Shown here: positions 1 to 7,893 of the stretch, in pieces
Layout: every line of letters starts with the position of its first letter
How positions within the stretch are numbered: position 1 is the first letter of the stretch
DNA from: DATLSM01 sp049585815
GTDB taxonomy: Bacteria; Actinomycetota; Thermoleophilia; Solirubrobacterales; 70-9
DNA length: 64,000 bases
Direction of reading: 5' to 3'
Assembly: GCA_049585815.1 (NCBI GenBank)
Contig: JBAVAR010000152.1
Coordinates: 19,639 to 83,638 of the forward strand
Notes under the pieces: generated by a model
Told to the model about the DNA's origin: nothing
The model's input: only the letters and a program-made list of their open reading frames with translations
Databases searched by the model: none
Made by a program: the position numbers and the translations under genes

Positions 1-114
1 AACCGTGACGCGCTGTGAATTAAGCGCCATGAAGATGAGCAGAATCGCCCCCCCGCAGATGAGACCCCAGCGACGCCTGGTTCGCTGCTCACCCCCGGGG
101 GCATTGTCGGACAT
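1..114 (-). CDS. LapA-like small membrane protein, partial (3' end outside window)
   Basis: An open reading frame starts at the ATG at 114-112 and runs off the window edge after 38 residues. The visible part has a polar, Arg-rich N-terminus (RTRRRW) followed by a hydrophobic segment and then ALNSQRVTV. That arrangement, a membrane helix followed by N-S/T-Q-x-V-T-V, is typical of LapA/DUF1049 small membrane proteins, which have two helices and assist lipid or envelope assembly. Only the first helix is visible here, so the family call rests on one motif. Confidence 0.5.
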   Translation of the reverse strand, partial: MSDNAPGGEQRTRRRWGLICGGAILLIFMALNSQRVTV

Positions 115-436
115 CTGACGACATTAACAGTGGGTGGCGGGCAGCTGGGTCCGTCGCAACCCCGGCCTGCGCTCGGGTCAGGCACACCACAACCCGGGAG
201 CGGCGATAACTCCTCCCCTTCGATGGTTCGCACGATCAGTGCCTGCTCACCCCATGGGGATCTGTGTTAATCCGCCTGCGCGCTCACGCGCCGAGCTCGC
301 TGATCCCGGTCGGGTCGAGCGGTGAACGGGCCAAGCACACAGCTGGGTGAGCGCCATCATCCTCCCCCGGCCAGCGGCCATTGCCTTTATGAGAAGAGGG
401 TTGGTGCGATTTCTCAAGGTGGAGTTCGATTCCTAC
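115..436. other. gene-free stretch
   Basis: I see no convincing coding sequence here. It lies between the start of the LapA-like gene and the 3' end of the minus-strand channel/aquaporin operon, so it should hold the promoter of the first and the terminator of the second. Short reading frames in it have no recognisable domain. A T-arm-like string near 422-441 is not part of a tRNA. Confidence 0.5.
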
Positions 437-649
437 CTACTTGGGAACTCGACTCCCCGCAGAGGCCTTGAGCACGGAGAGGGCGAGCACGGCGAGGACC
501 GCGACGGGGGTCACCCACCAGGCGGGCGCACCGGTGGCGGCGATCGCGGCGGTCAGGGCCAGCGCGAGGAGGGCGGCGGCCGCGAGCAGGGCGTCCTCGC
601 CGACGAGGAACCCATAAAGGAACCGGGCCAATCCCCGCAGCGCGCTCAT
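437..649 (-). CDS. small two-helix membrane protein
   Basis: A 70-residue protein with a short basic N-terminus and two predicted membrane helices (about residues 19-40 and 44-62) ending in a basic tail. Its ATG overlaps the stop codon of the upstream COG4280-like gene (ATGA), so it is translationally coupled and is the last gene of a four-gene minus-strand membrane operon. I recognise no family. The coupling argues that it is real and acts with the membrane protein before it. The frame was chosen because it alone gives a hydrophobic, uninterrupted product. Confidence 0.6.
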   Translation of the reverse strand: MSALRGLARFLYGFLVGEDALLAAAALLALALTAAIAATGAPAWWVTPVAVLAVLALSVLKASAGSRVPK

Positions 650-1407
650 CCGTCGACCGCCGCGCTGTGAACGGGGAGCTGAGCGTGCCGACGGCGCAGC
701 AGCGCGACAAGGGCGAGGGCGGTGGCTGCGAAGACGGTAATCAGCCCGGGGATGGCGCCGTCCCCGCCCGGCCAGTGGGCTCCGGCTCCCTCGGCACCCC
801 AGAATGTCCCGAAGGAGGAGAGCAGAACGCCGACCGCGAACTTGAGCGTGTTCTCCGGCACGCGGCTGAGCGGCGCGTGCGCGGCCGCCCCGGCAGCGAC
901 GACGACCGCGATCGCGGCAAGCGCCGCAATCGCGGCAAGCCCGACGTTGTGCTGGTTGCTGCCGAAGGTGATGACGATGAAGGCCACCTCGAGCCCCTCG
1001 AGCAGCACCCCTTTGAAGCTGACCATGAACCCGATCGGATCGATGCCACCCCCCCGCACGCCGGAGATATTCCGCAACTCCTCGACCTCCCGGACAAAGA
1101 TCGCCTCCTCGTCGTGAAGGGCCTTGAAGCCGCCGGCGCGCAGGATCGCCTTGCGCAGCCACTGCAGACCGAAGATCAGCAGCAGGCCGCCGACGAGCAG
1201 GCGCAGAGCGCCGACCGGAAGGCTGGTGAGGGCGGGGCCGAGAGCGGCGATCAGCGCTGCCAGCGCCAGGAGGGCCAACCCGACCCCGGCCCAGGCCCCG
1301 CGCCAACCGCGGGTGATCCCCGCCGCAAGCACGATCGTCACCGCCTCCACCCCCTCGACTGCGCAGGCGAGAAAGACCGCCAGGAAGAGGAGCAGGTCGC
1401 GGCTCAC
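646..1407 (-). CDS. COG4280-like polytopic membrane protein
   Basis: A 253-residue membrane protein with about six or seven helices. The start is the GTG at 1407-1405, which overlaps the aquaporin stop as GTGA. Two copies of an EG-x-E motif sit in helices at residues 18-21 (EGVE) and 137-140 (EGLE), which suggests an internal repeat as in inverted-repeat transporters. FTR1-type iron permeases use REGLE motifs in a comparable way, but I do not claim homology. A charged cytoplasmic loop (about 85-118) separates the halves. The best family match I can name is the uncharacterised COG4280 membrane proteins. The substrate is unknown; a cation is an inference from the paired acidic residues. Confidence 0.65.
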   Translation of the reverse strand: MSRDLLLFLAVFLACAVEGVEAVTIVLAAGITRGWRGAWAGVGLALLALAALIAALGPALTSLPVGALRLLVGGLLLIFGLQWLRKAILRAGGFKALHDEEAIFVREVEELRNISGVRGGGIDPIGFMVSFKGVLLEGLEVAFIVITFGSNQHNVGLAAIAALAAIAVVVAAGAAAHAPLSRVPENTLKFAVGVLLSSFGTFWGAEGAGAHWPGGDGAIPGLITVFAATALALVALLRRRHAQLPVHSAAVDG

Positions 1408-2333
1408 CCGTCGTGGCCCGAGCTGCCCTGCGGCGGGAGCTCCCCGGGGTCGACCTCGCCCAGCTCGATCAGGCGCGCCAGCCGCTGGCGCTCGCGGAGG
1501 CTGCCGGGATCGAGGGTGCCCGAACCGGCGGCGCGCGAGATCGGGGTGCCTCCGCGCCCGCGCAGCACCACCGCACAGCCGACGGCGATCAGCGCCCCCG
1601 CCAGCGGCCCCGCCACATACACCCAGAAGCTGGAGAAGTCGCCGCTGACGAGCGCCGGGCCGAATGAGCGAGCCGGATTCATCGAAACCCCGCTGACCGG
1701 TGCTGCCCAAAGCCCGGCAAGGGCGATGTAGCCGCCGACACCGAGGGCGGCGATCGCGCCGACGTTCTGCGCCGCAGAGGCGGTACCGAGGATCACGCTG
1801 ACAAGGCCCGCGGTCAGCGCGGCCTCCATCAGCAGCGCCTGCCAGCCCGCGTATCCGGGCCCGGGCAGCGTCGCTCCCAGGTGCTCGACGTTGCCAAACA
1901 CGGCCAGCAGGAAGAGGCAGGCGAGCGTTGCGCCGACGAGCTGAATGACGACGTAGCCCGGCAGCCGCTTCCAGGGGAAGTCACCGCGCAGGGCGAAGGC
2001 GAGCGAGACGACCGGATTAAGGTGCGCACCGGAGACGGCGCCCATGAAGAGGATGATCGCCATCACCATCAGACCGGGAGCGACCACCGCCGCGGCGAGA
2101 CTGATCTCACCCTTGGCGTGCAGCAGCCCACCGCCGGCCGCGACGAGGACGAGAAAGAACGTCCCCAGCATCTCGGAAAAAAGCCGGCGCCACTCAAGCT
2201 GCGGGTCATCGAAGTCCTTGCGATCGCCGAACTCAAGCGCGAGCAGGTGGCGGGTGCGCGGGGCGAAGGGAAGGCCGGCGAGCCCAACCTCCTCGTTGGC
2301 ATCATCGCGGTCCCTGGGGGCGCTATCGGTCAC
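1404..2333 (-). CDS. MIP-family aquaporin
   Basis: A 309-residue major intrinsic protein that passively conducts water or small neutral solutes across the membrane. Six helices follow a polar N-terminal extension of about 50 residues. The two pore half-helix motifs are NPV at 106-108 (in GAHLNPV) and a standard NPA-R at 219-222 (in GVSMNPARS), so the first NPA carries Ala-to-Val. The chosen start is the GTG at 2333-2331, 20 bases after the channel stop; the frame is open further upstream but has no MIP features there. It overlaps the next gene by GTGA. The C-terminal 50 residues are polar and cytoplasmic. Confidence 0.85.
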   Translation of the reverse strand: MTDSAPRDRDDANEEVGLAGLPFAPRTRHLLALEFGDRKDFDDPQLEWRRLFSEMLGTFFLVLVAAGGGLLHAKGEISLAAAVVAPGLMVMAIILFMGAVSGAHLNPVVSLAFALRGDFPWKRLPGYVVIQLVGATLACLFLLAVFGNVEHLGATLPGPGYAGWQALLMEAALTAGLVSVILGTASAAQNVGAIAALGVGGYIALAGLWAAPVSGVSMNPARSFGPALVSGDFSSFWVYVAGPLAGALIAVGCAVVLRGRGGTPISRAAGSGTLDPGSLRERQRLARLIELGEVDPGELPPQGSSGHDG

Positions 2334-2353
2334 CCACCGACCGTACGGAGTCC

Positions 2354-2821
2354 TCAGCCCGAAGGCAAGCCGCCACCCCGCAGCCGGCCGAGCTCCCCTT
2401 CGATCCTCTCCAACTTGGAGGAGATCTCCTGAAGCTGTTTGGTCGTCGGGTCCTCCCCGGTCGCCCGCCGCTCCGCCTCGGCGCGGGTGACAAAGGCGCT
2501 GGTGATCGCCCCCGTCACCACCGCCAGCAGGGAGAGGCCTCCCAGCATCAGAAAGACCGCGATGACCTTGCCGATCGTCTGCTGGGGGACGATATCGCCG
2601 TAGCCAACAGTGGTCACCGTCTGGGTTGCCCACCACATCCCGAGCCAGATCGAGTGAAAGGTCTTGGGGTCAACCAGACGCTCGACCACACCGAAGACGA
2701 TGATCGCGATCGTCCAGAAGGAGACGATCACATATGCGGCAAAGCGCGGGCGCAGGCCCTTGTCCTCGATGCGCTTCTCGAGCCAGCGGGAGGATCGACG
2801 CGATTCCGGCCGGTTCGCCAC
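2354..2821 (-). CDS. two-helix potassium channel
   Basis: A 155-residue ion channel of the Ion_trans_2 (KcsA/MthK pore) type. Helix one is about residues 28-49, a pore helix follows, the selectivity filter TVGYGD is at 71-76, and helix two is about 81-108. A coiled-coil-like acidic and basic tail (about 109-150) may tetramerise. No RCK or cyclic-nucleotide domain is present, so the gating input is unknown. It starts with GTG and is the first gene of the minus-strand operon leading to the aquaporin. A second, unrelated-length channel is transcribed divergently from the 108-base gap upstream. Confidence 0.85.
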   Translation of the reverse strand: MANRPESRRSSRWLEKRIEDKGLRPRFAAYVIVSFWTIAIIVFGVVERLVDPKTFHSIWLGMWWATQTVTTVGYGDIVPQQTIGKVIAVFLMLGGLSLLAVVTGAITSAFVTRAEAERRATGEDPTTKQLQEISSKLERIEGELGRLRGGGLPSG

Positions 2822-2929
2822 CTTCTGTAGTTCGTCGCAACCGGCGGTGCTCCTCTGGCCGGGGCCCCTGGCCCTCGCTCATTTGGGGCAGCTGGAAGGA
2901 AACGGGACCAGGCGCCCGAACTGCGGGTA

Positions 2930-3679
2930 ATGGACTCGGCATCTCGTCGAGCACGGTCGCGCGAGCGCTGGCTGCGGCGCGCGCAGCGGATCAGCGACGC
3001 CTTCGGCCTGGTGCTCTTTCTGGTCCTGCTCACCTACGTCCTCGCCTCGCTGCTATCTGACCGTGGTTTGGGGGCGGTCGTGCTGACTACGGCGACCAGC
3101 GCGACCTCGATCGTCTCGCTGACCAGCTCCCGGGCGCGGGCCCGAACGGTACGGGCGGCGGTGGTGCTCTCAGCCCTGACGATCATCCTGGCGGCGATCG
3201 CCGCCGCCAGCGGCGATCGCACCTGGCTCAATGCCGGCTCGCTGATCCAGATCGGGCTGCTGACGGTGGCGATGGCCGCGGTCCTGCGGCGGGTCGTCAC
3301 CTCCACCGAAGTCGGGTTCCGCACGATCCTCGGCGCGATCAGCGTCTACACGGTGCTGGGTCTCCTCTTCAGCTTCGCCTACGGGACGATCGCCCGGATC
3401 CAGTCGGCTCCCTTCTTTCAGGGGGTGGCGCATCCGCAGGGCTCCGATTTCCTCTTCTTCAGCTACACGACCCTGACCACAACCGGCTACGGCGACCTGG
3501 TTCCCGCCGGACAGCCCGGGCAGATGGTCTCCGGTCTGGAGATGATGCTCGGCCAGATCTTCCTCGTCACCCTGGTCGCTGGTCTGGTCAGCCTCTGGCG
3601 CCCCGGCGAGGCGTTCCGCCGTAACCGCAAGGGCCAGAGCGGCGAGAGCGCCGGCCCCGAGGCTCCGCCCGCCGGCTGA
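2930..3679 (+). CDS. potassium channel with extended membrane domain
   Basis: A 249-residue protein with several helices before a pore module: hydrophobic segments at about 25-43, 48-65, 77-94 and 105-120, then a helix at 133-153, a pore loop with the filter TTGYGD at 184-189, and a final helix at 195-220. This matches short voltage-gated-like or 'two-pore-domain family' bacterial channels. No regular Arg ladder typical of a strong voltage sensor is seen, and no cytoplasmic ligand domain follows. It is divergent from the smaller channel at 2354-2821, so the two may share a control region. The start is ATG without a strong ribosome-binding site. Confidence 0.8.
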   Translation: MDSASRRARSRERWLRRAQRISDAFGLVLFLVLLTYVLASLLSDRGLGAVVLTTATSATSIVSLTSSRARARTVRAAVVLSALTIILAAIAAASGDRTWLNAGSLIQIGLLTVAMAAVLRRVVTSTEVGFRTILGAISVYTVLGLLFSFAYGTIARIQSAPFFQGVAHPQGSDFLFFSYTTLTTTGYGDLVPAGQPGQMVSGLEMMLGQIFLVTLVAGLVSLWRPGEAFRRNRKGQSGESAGPEAPPAG

Positions 3680-3729
3680 GCGGCCGAGAAAGCCTGAGTC
3701 CCACTGGGGCGCTAGCGTCTTCAGCCGCG

Positions 3730-4893
3730 GTGCCCGACTTCGGCGATTACTTCCGCGAGATCTACGCCCACGGCCTGATGGGTAATGAGCCGGCGATCCC
3801 CGTCTCGATTGCCGAGCTCGAGGAGGCCGCCGCGGAGGCGATGGACGATCGCGCCTACGCCTATGTCTTTGCGGGGGCCGGCAGCGAGGACACGATGCGA
3901 GCCAACCTGGAGGCCTTCCGGCGCTGGCGAATCGTCCCGCGGATGATGCGCGACGTCGCCCAGCGCGACCTCTCACGGACCCTGCTCGGCACCCCGATGC
4001 CCGCTCCGCTGGCGCTGGCGCCGATCGGTATCCACAGGATTGTCCACGAGGAGGGGGAGCCGGCGACGGCGCGGGCGGCGGCGCGCGTTGGTCTACCGCT
4101 GATCGCCAGCACCGCCTCCCACTCGACGCTGGAGGAGATCGCCGCGGCCAGCGGCGAGGGGCCGCGTTGGTTTCAGCTCTACTGGCCAAACGACGACGAG
4201 ATCGCGGCCAGCTTCGTGCGGCGGGCCGAGGCGGCTGGCTATGCGGCGATTGTGCTCACCGTCGATACCTTCATCTTTGGCTGGAAGCCGCGCGACCTGC
4301 AGCGGGCATGGCTGCCCTTCCTGGAGGGAATTGGCAACGCCAACTTCTTCCAGGACCCCGTCTTTCGCTCCCAGCTCGAGAAGACACCCGAGGAGGACCC
4401 CGGCGCTGCGACCGGGCACTTCGTCGGCGTCTACGTCAACCCGTCGCTGACCTGGGAGAAGCTGGCGAGCCTGCGCGAGATCACCTCGCTGCCGATCATC
4501 GTCAAGGGCATCCTGCACCCCGAGGACGCGCGCGAAGCGATCGAGCGCGGCGCTGACGGGATCGTCGTCTCAAACCACGGCGGACGCCAGGTCGACGGCG
4601 AGATCGCCTCGCTTGACGCCCTGCCTGGAATCGTCGACGCCGTGGGCGAGAGTGCCGCGGTGCTGCTGGACAGCGGCGTCAGGGGCGGCGCAGACGTGTT
4701 CAAGGCACTGGCGCTGGGAGCCGACGCGGTGTTGGTCGGCCGACCCTACCTGTGGGGCCTGGCCGTGGGCGGCGAGCAGGGGGTCGAGGTGGTGCTGCGG
4801 ATGCTGCTGGCCGAGCTGGATCTGACGATGGCGCTGAGCGGCCACACCGCGCCAGGCGATCTGGATCCCGGCATCCTCGTCCGCAACGCCTAG
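3730..4893 (+). CDS. lactate 2-monooxygenase-like FMN-dependent alpha-hydroxy-acid oxidase
   Basis: A 387-residue member of the FMN-dependent alpha-hydroxy-acid dehydrogenase family, which oxidises L-2-hydroxy acids such as lactate using FMN in a TIM barrel. Visible family motifs are the FMN-contacting API-G-H and STASHS stretches, the WFQLYW strand, the active-site SNHGGRQ with its catalytic His and substrate-binding Arg (about residues 279-285), and LLDSGVRGG plus VLVGRPYLWG near the C-terminus. The long loop with GWKPRDLQ resembles lactate 2-monooxygenase more than glycolate oxidase. It starts with GTG; a TAGCGT hexamer at 3713-3718 may be the -10 of a nearly leaderless message. No partner gene is apparent. 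Confidence 0.85.
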   Translation: MPDFGDYFREIYAHGLMGNEPAIPVSIAELEEAAAEAMDDRAYAYVFAGAGSEDTMRANLEAFRRWRIVPRMMRDVAQRDLSRTLLGTPMPAPLALAPIGIHRIVHEEGEPATARAAARVGLPLIASTASHSTLEEIAAASGEGPRWFQLYWPNDDEIAASFVRRAEAAGYAAIVLTVDTFIFGWKPRDLQRAWLPFLEGIGNANFFQDPVFRSQLEKTPEEDPGAATGHFVGVYVNPSLTWEKLASLREITSLPIIVKGILHPEDAREAIERGADGIVVSNHGGRQVDGEIASLDALPGIVDAVGESAAVLLDSGVRGGADVFKALALGADAVLVGRPYLWGLAVGGEQGVEVVLRMLLAELDLTMALSGHTAPGDLDPGILVRNA

Positions 4894-4899
4894 GCCACC

Positions 4900-5361
4900 T
4901 CAGTGCTCGGAGAGCTCGACGCTCTCGATCACCTGAGGCTCTAGCGGGCGATCGGAGGCGTCGGTCTTGACCGACTCGATCGCGTCGACTGCGTCCATCC
5001 CCTCGATCACCTCGCCGAACACGGTGTGCTTGCCGTCAAGCCACGGGGCAGCCTCGGTGGTGACGATGAAGAACTGCGAGCCGTTTGTATCGGGGCCGGC
5101 GTTTGCCATCGCCAGCGCCCCCCGCACGATCTTGTGCTCGTTGATCTCGTCCTCGAAGGTGTAACCAGGACCGCCACGGCCGCTTCCTTCAGGGCAGCCG
5201 CCCTGGATCATGAACTCGGGAATGACCCGGTGAAAGACGAGGGTGTCATAGAAGCCCTCGGCGGCTAGTTTGCGGAAATTCTCCACCGTTTTCGGCGCGT
5301 CCTCATCGTGCAACTCGAACACGATCGCCCCGGCGCTGGTGTGAAGGGTGGCCCTCGACAT
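4900..5361 (-). CDS. cyclophilin-type peptidyl-prolyl cis-trans isomerase
   Basis: A 153-residue cytoplasmic cyclophilin that speeds proline isomerisation during protein folding. Family motifs are FHRVIPEFMIQGG (active-site Arg and Gln), GSQFFIVT and WLDGKHTVFGEV. The length is standard for the single-domain bacterial form, with no signal peptide. I chose the ATG at 5361 over an upstream in-frame ATG at 5385 because the family begins there and a TAGGGT hexamer lies 7 bases upstream. It is convergent with the flavoenzyme gene, with only 6 bases between their ends. Confidence 0.9.
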   Translation of the reverse strand: MSRATLHTSAGAIVFELHDEDAPKTVENFRKLAAEGFYDTLVFHRVIPEFMIQGGCPEGSGRGGPGYTFEDEINEHKIVRGALAMANAGPDTNGSQFFIVTTEAAPWLDGKHTVFGEVIEGMDAVDAIESVKTDASDRPLEPQVIESVELSEH

Positions 5362-5733
5362 CGCCTCCACCCTACCGAACCGCAAATCCCGCGCCCGGAT
5401 CCCTGAGGTGGGGCCGGGGGCCCCATTTCAGGCACGCCGACGCGTTTACAGAAGTTGATCTCGATCACCGGCGCCCCCAGGCCGAGGCGGCGCCAGCAGG
5501 TTTCCGGACAGGGGGGAAGGTGCAGCCAATCGAGGGGGTGATCGGCGTCAAGCTGGCGGCCGCACCGTCGATGGCGTATCCGCAGGGACTTACCAGCCCC
5601 GGATCAGAGCCCCCGCCATCACCGGCCTCAGCTTCCGAATCCGGAGACGAAACTCCACGCTGCCTTCGGACCTAATACATGGGAGCAGGAGGCCAAAGGG
5701 GGTCGCCTTCCCCCGTTTGCGAGAATTGCCCAG
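5362..5733. other. gene-free stretch between divergent genes
   Basis: This gap separates the divergent cyclophilin and Mrp genes and must contain both promoters. A perfect 7-bp GC hairpin with a 3-base loop lies at 5409-5425, followed by only a short T run, so I do not call it a terminator. No coding sequence is convincing. Confidence 0.5.
5369..5374 (-). promoter_or_regulatory. putative -10 element (TAGGGT) of the cyclophilin gene
   Basis: On the minus strand TAGGGT ends 7 bases before the ATG. That spacing would place the transcription start at or next to the start codon, giving a leaderless message. No clear -35 is seen. Confidence 0.45.
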
Positions 5734-6882
5734 ATGCCGCTGCCAAGCAAGGACCAGATAACCGAGAAGCTGCGCGCAGTCATTGACCCGGAGCTGCGCC
5801 GCTCGATCGTCGAGCTGGGCATGGTGCGGTCGATCGAGGTGCAAGAGGGCGGCCGGGTCGAGGTCGTCGTCTCCCTCACCACTGCCGGCTGCCCAATCCG
5901 CTCCCACTTCGAACAGGCGGTCGCCAAACAGGTCTCCGAGCTGGACGGGGTGAGCGAGGTCGCGGTCGGCTTCGACGTCCTTTCCGATGAGGAGAAGGGC
6001 AACCTCCAGCAGACGCTCGGTCGCGGCAAGCTGCCCGAGGGAGCCCTGGCCCAGGTCAAGAACGTGATCTGCGTAGCGTCCGGCAAGGGCGGCGTCGGTA
6101 AGTCAACGATGACCGCAAACCTGGCAGCAGCGCTCAGCGCTGAAGGCCACCCTGCCGGGGCACTTGACTGTGACGTCTATGGCTACTCGATCCCGCGCAT
6201 GCTCGGCGTCGCCGGAAAACCAGATGTCAACGGTGAGCGCAAGATCCTGCCGATGGAGACGACGAGTGGAGTGAAGGCGATGTCGATCGGTTTCTTCGTC
6301 GAGGAGAACGCCGCAGTTGTCTGGCGCGGCCCGATGCTCCACAAGGCGATCCAGCAGTTTCTCGAGGACGTCGCTTGGGGCGAGCTGGAGTACCTGCTGC
6401 TCGACCTACCACCCGGGACCGGCGACGTCTCAATGACGCTGGCTCAGCTCTTGCCCCAGGCCAAGTTCGTGATCGTTACCACCCCCCAGCCGGCGGCTCA
6501 GTCGGTGGCAAGACGCGGAGCTGAGATGGCGCTCAAATTCGACCTCGAGCTGCTTGGCGTGATCGAGAACATGTCCGGCTTCACCACACCCGACGGCGAG
6601 CGCTTCACGATCTTCGGCGAGGGCGGTGGTCAGCTCCTCGCCGATGAGCTCGACATTCCGCTACTGGGCAAGGTGCCCCTCTCCGAGGCCCTGCGCGAGC
6701 ACGCCGATGCCGGCACTCCCCTGGTCACCGCAGAGCCCGATGCCCCTGCCTCTCAGGCGATCCGCCAAGCAGCGCGGGGCATCATCGCCTCGACCCCTCA
6801 GGACCTGCCGGTCCTACAGGCACTCCCCGGCGCCCCCGCAGCGCCAGCAGTGAGCGGCATCCCGTTGCCGGTCGTCCAGTAG
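5734..6882 (+). CDS. Mrp/NBP35 (ApbC) family iron-sulfur carrier ATPase
   Basis: A 382-residue P-loop ATPase that helps build or transfer Fe-S clusters. The N-terminus (about 5-85) is a MIP18/DUF59 domain with the TTAGCP motif. The ATPase domain has the deviant Walker A SGKGGVGKS (about 114-122), and LLDLPPGTGD is the Walker B/switch region. No CxxC pair is seen near the C-terminus, where some family members bind their cluster; in its place is an Ala/Pro-rich tail. The start is ATG at 5734. GAGAAT at 5721-5726 lies 7 bases upstream and may be a -10 for a leaderless message. Confidence 0.9.
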   Translation: MPLPSKDQITEKLRAVIDPELRRSIVELGMVRSIEVQEGGRVEVVVSLTTAGCPIRSHFEQAVAKQVSELDGVSEVAVGFDVLSDEEKGNLQQTLGRGKLPEGALAQVKNVICVASGKGGVGKSTMTANLAAALSAEGHPAGALDCDVYGYSIPRMLGVAGKPDVNGERKILPMETTSGVKAMSIGFFVEENAAVVWRGPMLHKAIQQFLEDVAWGELEYLLLDLPPGTGDVSMTLAQLLPQAKFVIVTTPQPAAQSVARRGAEMALKFDLELLGVIENMSGFTTPDGERFTIFGEGGGQLLADELDIPLLGKVPLSEALREHADAGTPLVTAEPDAPASQAIRQAARGIIASTPQDLPVLQALPGAPAAPAVSGIPLPVVQ

Positions 6883-7460
6883 TGCGGCGCCCAGCACGCG
6901 GCGGCCAATCGATAGCCGCGTGCCGGCGGACCTGTTGTCACCGACGTGGGCTCACTCGCTTTTCGGCAAATGTCGGGGGCCATAGGGTCGAAGGCGTCGG
7001 TCGGGGGCCGAGGCATAGCCCAACGGTGGGGTCGAGGGACCCTGGGTGCCGGCAGCGCCACGCAGCGCTTTCCAGGCATCGCCCGGATCGTGAAGTGCTT
7101 GGCCGATGAGTCCACAGCCCGTTTGTTCTCACCACGCAGCTGCGTGTGATGGCGTTGACCGGGGTGCCACGCCGGCGAAATTGTAGATCGCAGGCGCGAA
7201 AGAACCCGAGATGTGGCCCCAATCCGCTCGCGATCGGGATCCCCCGGTCGGCGGCAACAGCGCTATGACCGGCGCCAGTCCCAGCGCCGACAGAGGCTTC
7301 CGCGGCCGCAGGCGCAGCTACATCTCCGCCCGTTGCGCGACCGGTGTCCTCAGCGCCCACGGAGAGCTTCGAAAACGGGAACATCCTCTCGGGACGGTTT
7401 TCAAACCCTGCAGCGTGCGAAGCTAGTCAAAGCCAGCCGGCACCTTTTCGCTGCCAAGAC
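6883..7460. other. long gene-free stretch
   Basis: About 580 bases between the Mrp gene and the 3' end of the ferredoxin gene, which are convergent. Frames on both strands lack any recognisable domain and have composition unlike the neighbours. I found no tRNA arm, RNase P, SRP or tmRNA signature. It may be decayed sequence or hold an unrecognised RNA. Confidence 0.45.
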
Positions 7461-7733
7461 TCAGGCTGCGCTCTTGCTGCGGTAGTACTCGGCGTTGATC
7501 TCGGCGTATTTGGCCCACTCAGCAGGGAGCTGATCCTCGGCGAAGCAGGCGTCGACCGGACAGGCCTCGACGCAGGCATCACAGTCGATGCACTCATCCG
7601 GATCGATGTAGAGCATCTCGACCGAGTCATAGTCGGGCTCCTCGGGGGTCGGGTGGATGCAGTCGACCGGGCAGACCTCGACACACGAGTTGTCCTTCTG
7701 ACCTATGCACGGCTCGGCGATGACGTATGTCAT
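7461..7733 (-). CDS. fdxA: seven-iron ferredoxin (FdxA type)
   Basis: A 90-residue electron carrier with one [3Fe-4S] and one [4Fe-4S] cluster. The N-terminal C-x7-C-x3-CP motif (CIGQKDNSCVEVCP) and the central C-x2-C-x2-C-x3-CP motif (CIDCDACVEACP) match actinobacterial FdxA. The acidic body and a C-terminal helix (about 68-88) are also typical. A ribosome-binding site AGGAG lies about 11 bases upstream of the ATG on the minus strand. The partner enzyme cannot be told from the neighbourhood; such ferredoxins often serve cytochrome P450s or oxidoreductases. Confidence 0.92.
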   Translation of the reverse strand: MTYVIAEPCIGQKDNSCVEVCPVDCIHPTPEEPDYDSVEMLYIDPDECIDCDACVEACPVDACFAEDQLPAEWAKYAEINAEYYRSKSAA

Positions 7734-7893
7734 TCGAGGCTTTTCTCCTAAGTCGTCTTTTCGGTGCGCGACGGGGGCCGCAGGCCCCCGCCGAAGCGCG
7801 AGCGCACATTTTAGGGATGCCGGGCGGTGGAGGACGACGCGGAGGCCATCTAGGGTTGGGATCGCGCATGCAAGCCGCAGGCCGTGAGATCGG

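Noticed and set aside
422..441. T-arm-like GGAGTTCGATTCC string suggesting a tRNA
   Set aside because: The stem does not pair with a 7-base loop and no acceptor, D or anticodon arm lies before it.
5409..5425. 7-bp GC hairpin as a terminator
   Set aside because: It lies between divergent genes, so no transcript should end there, and it lacks a U tract.
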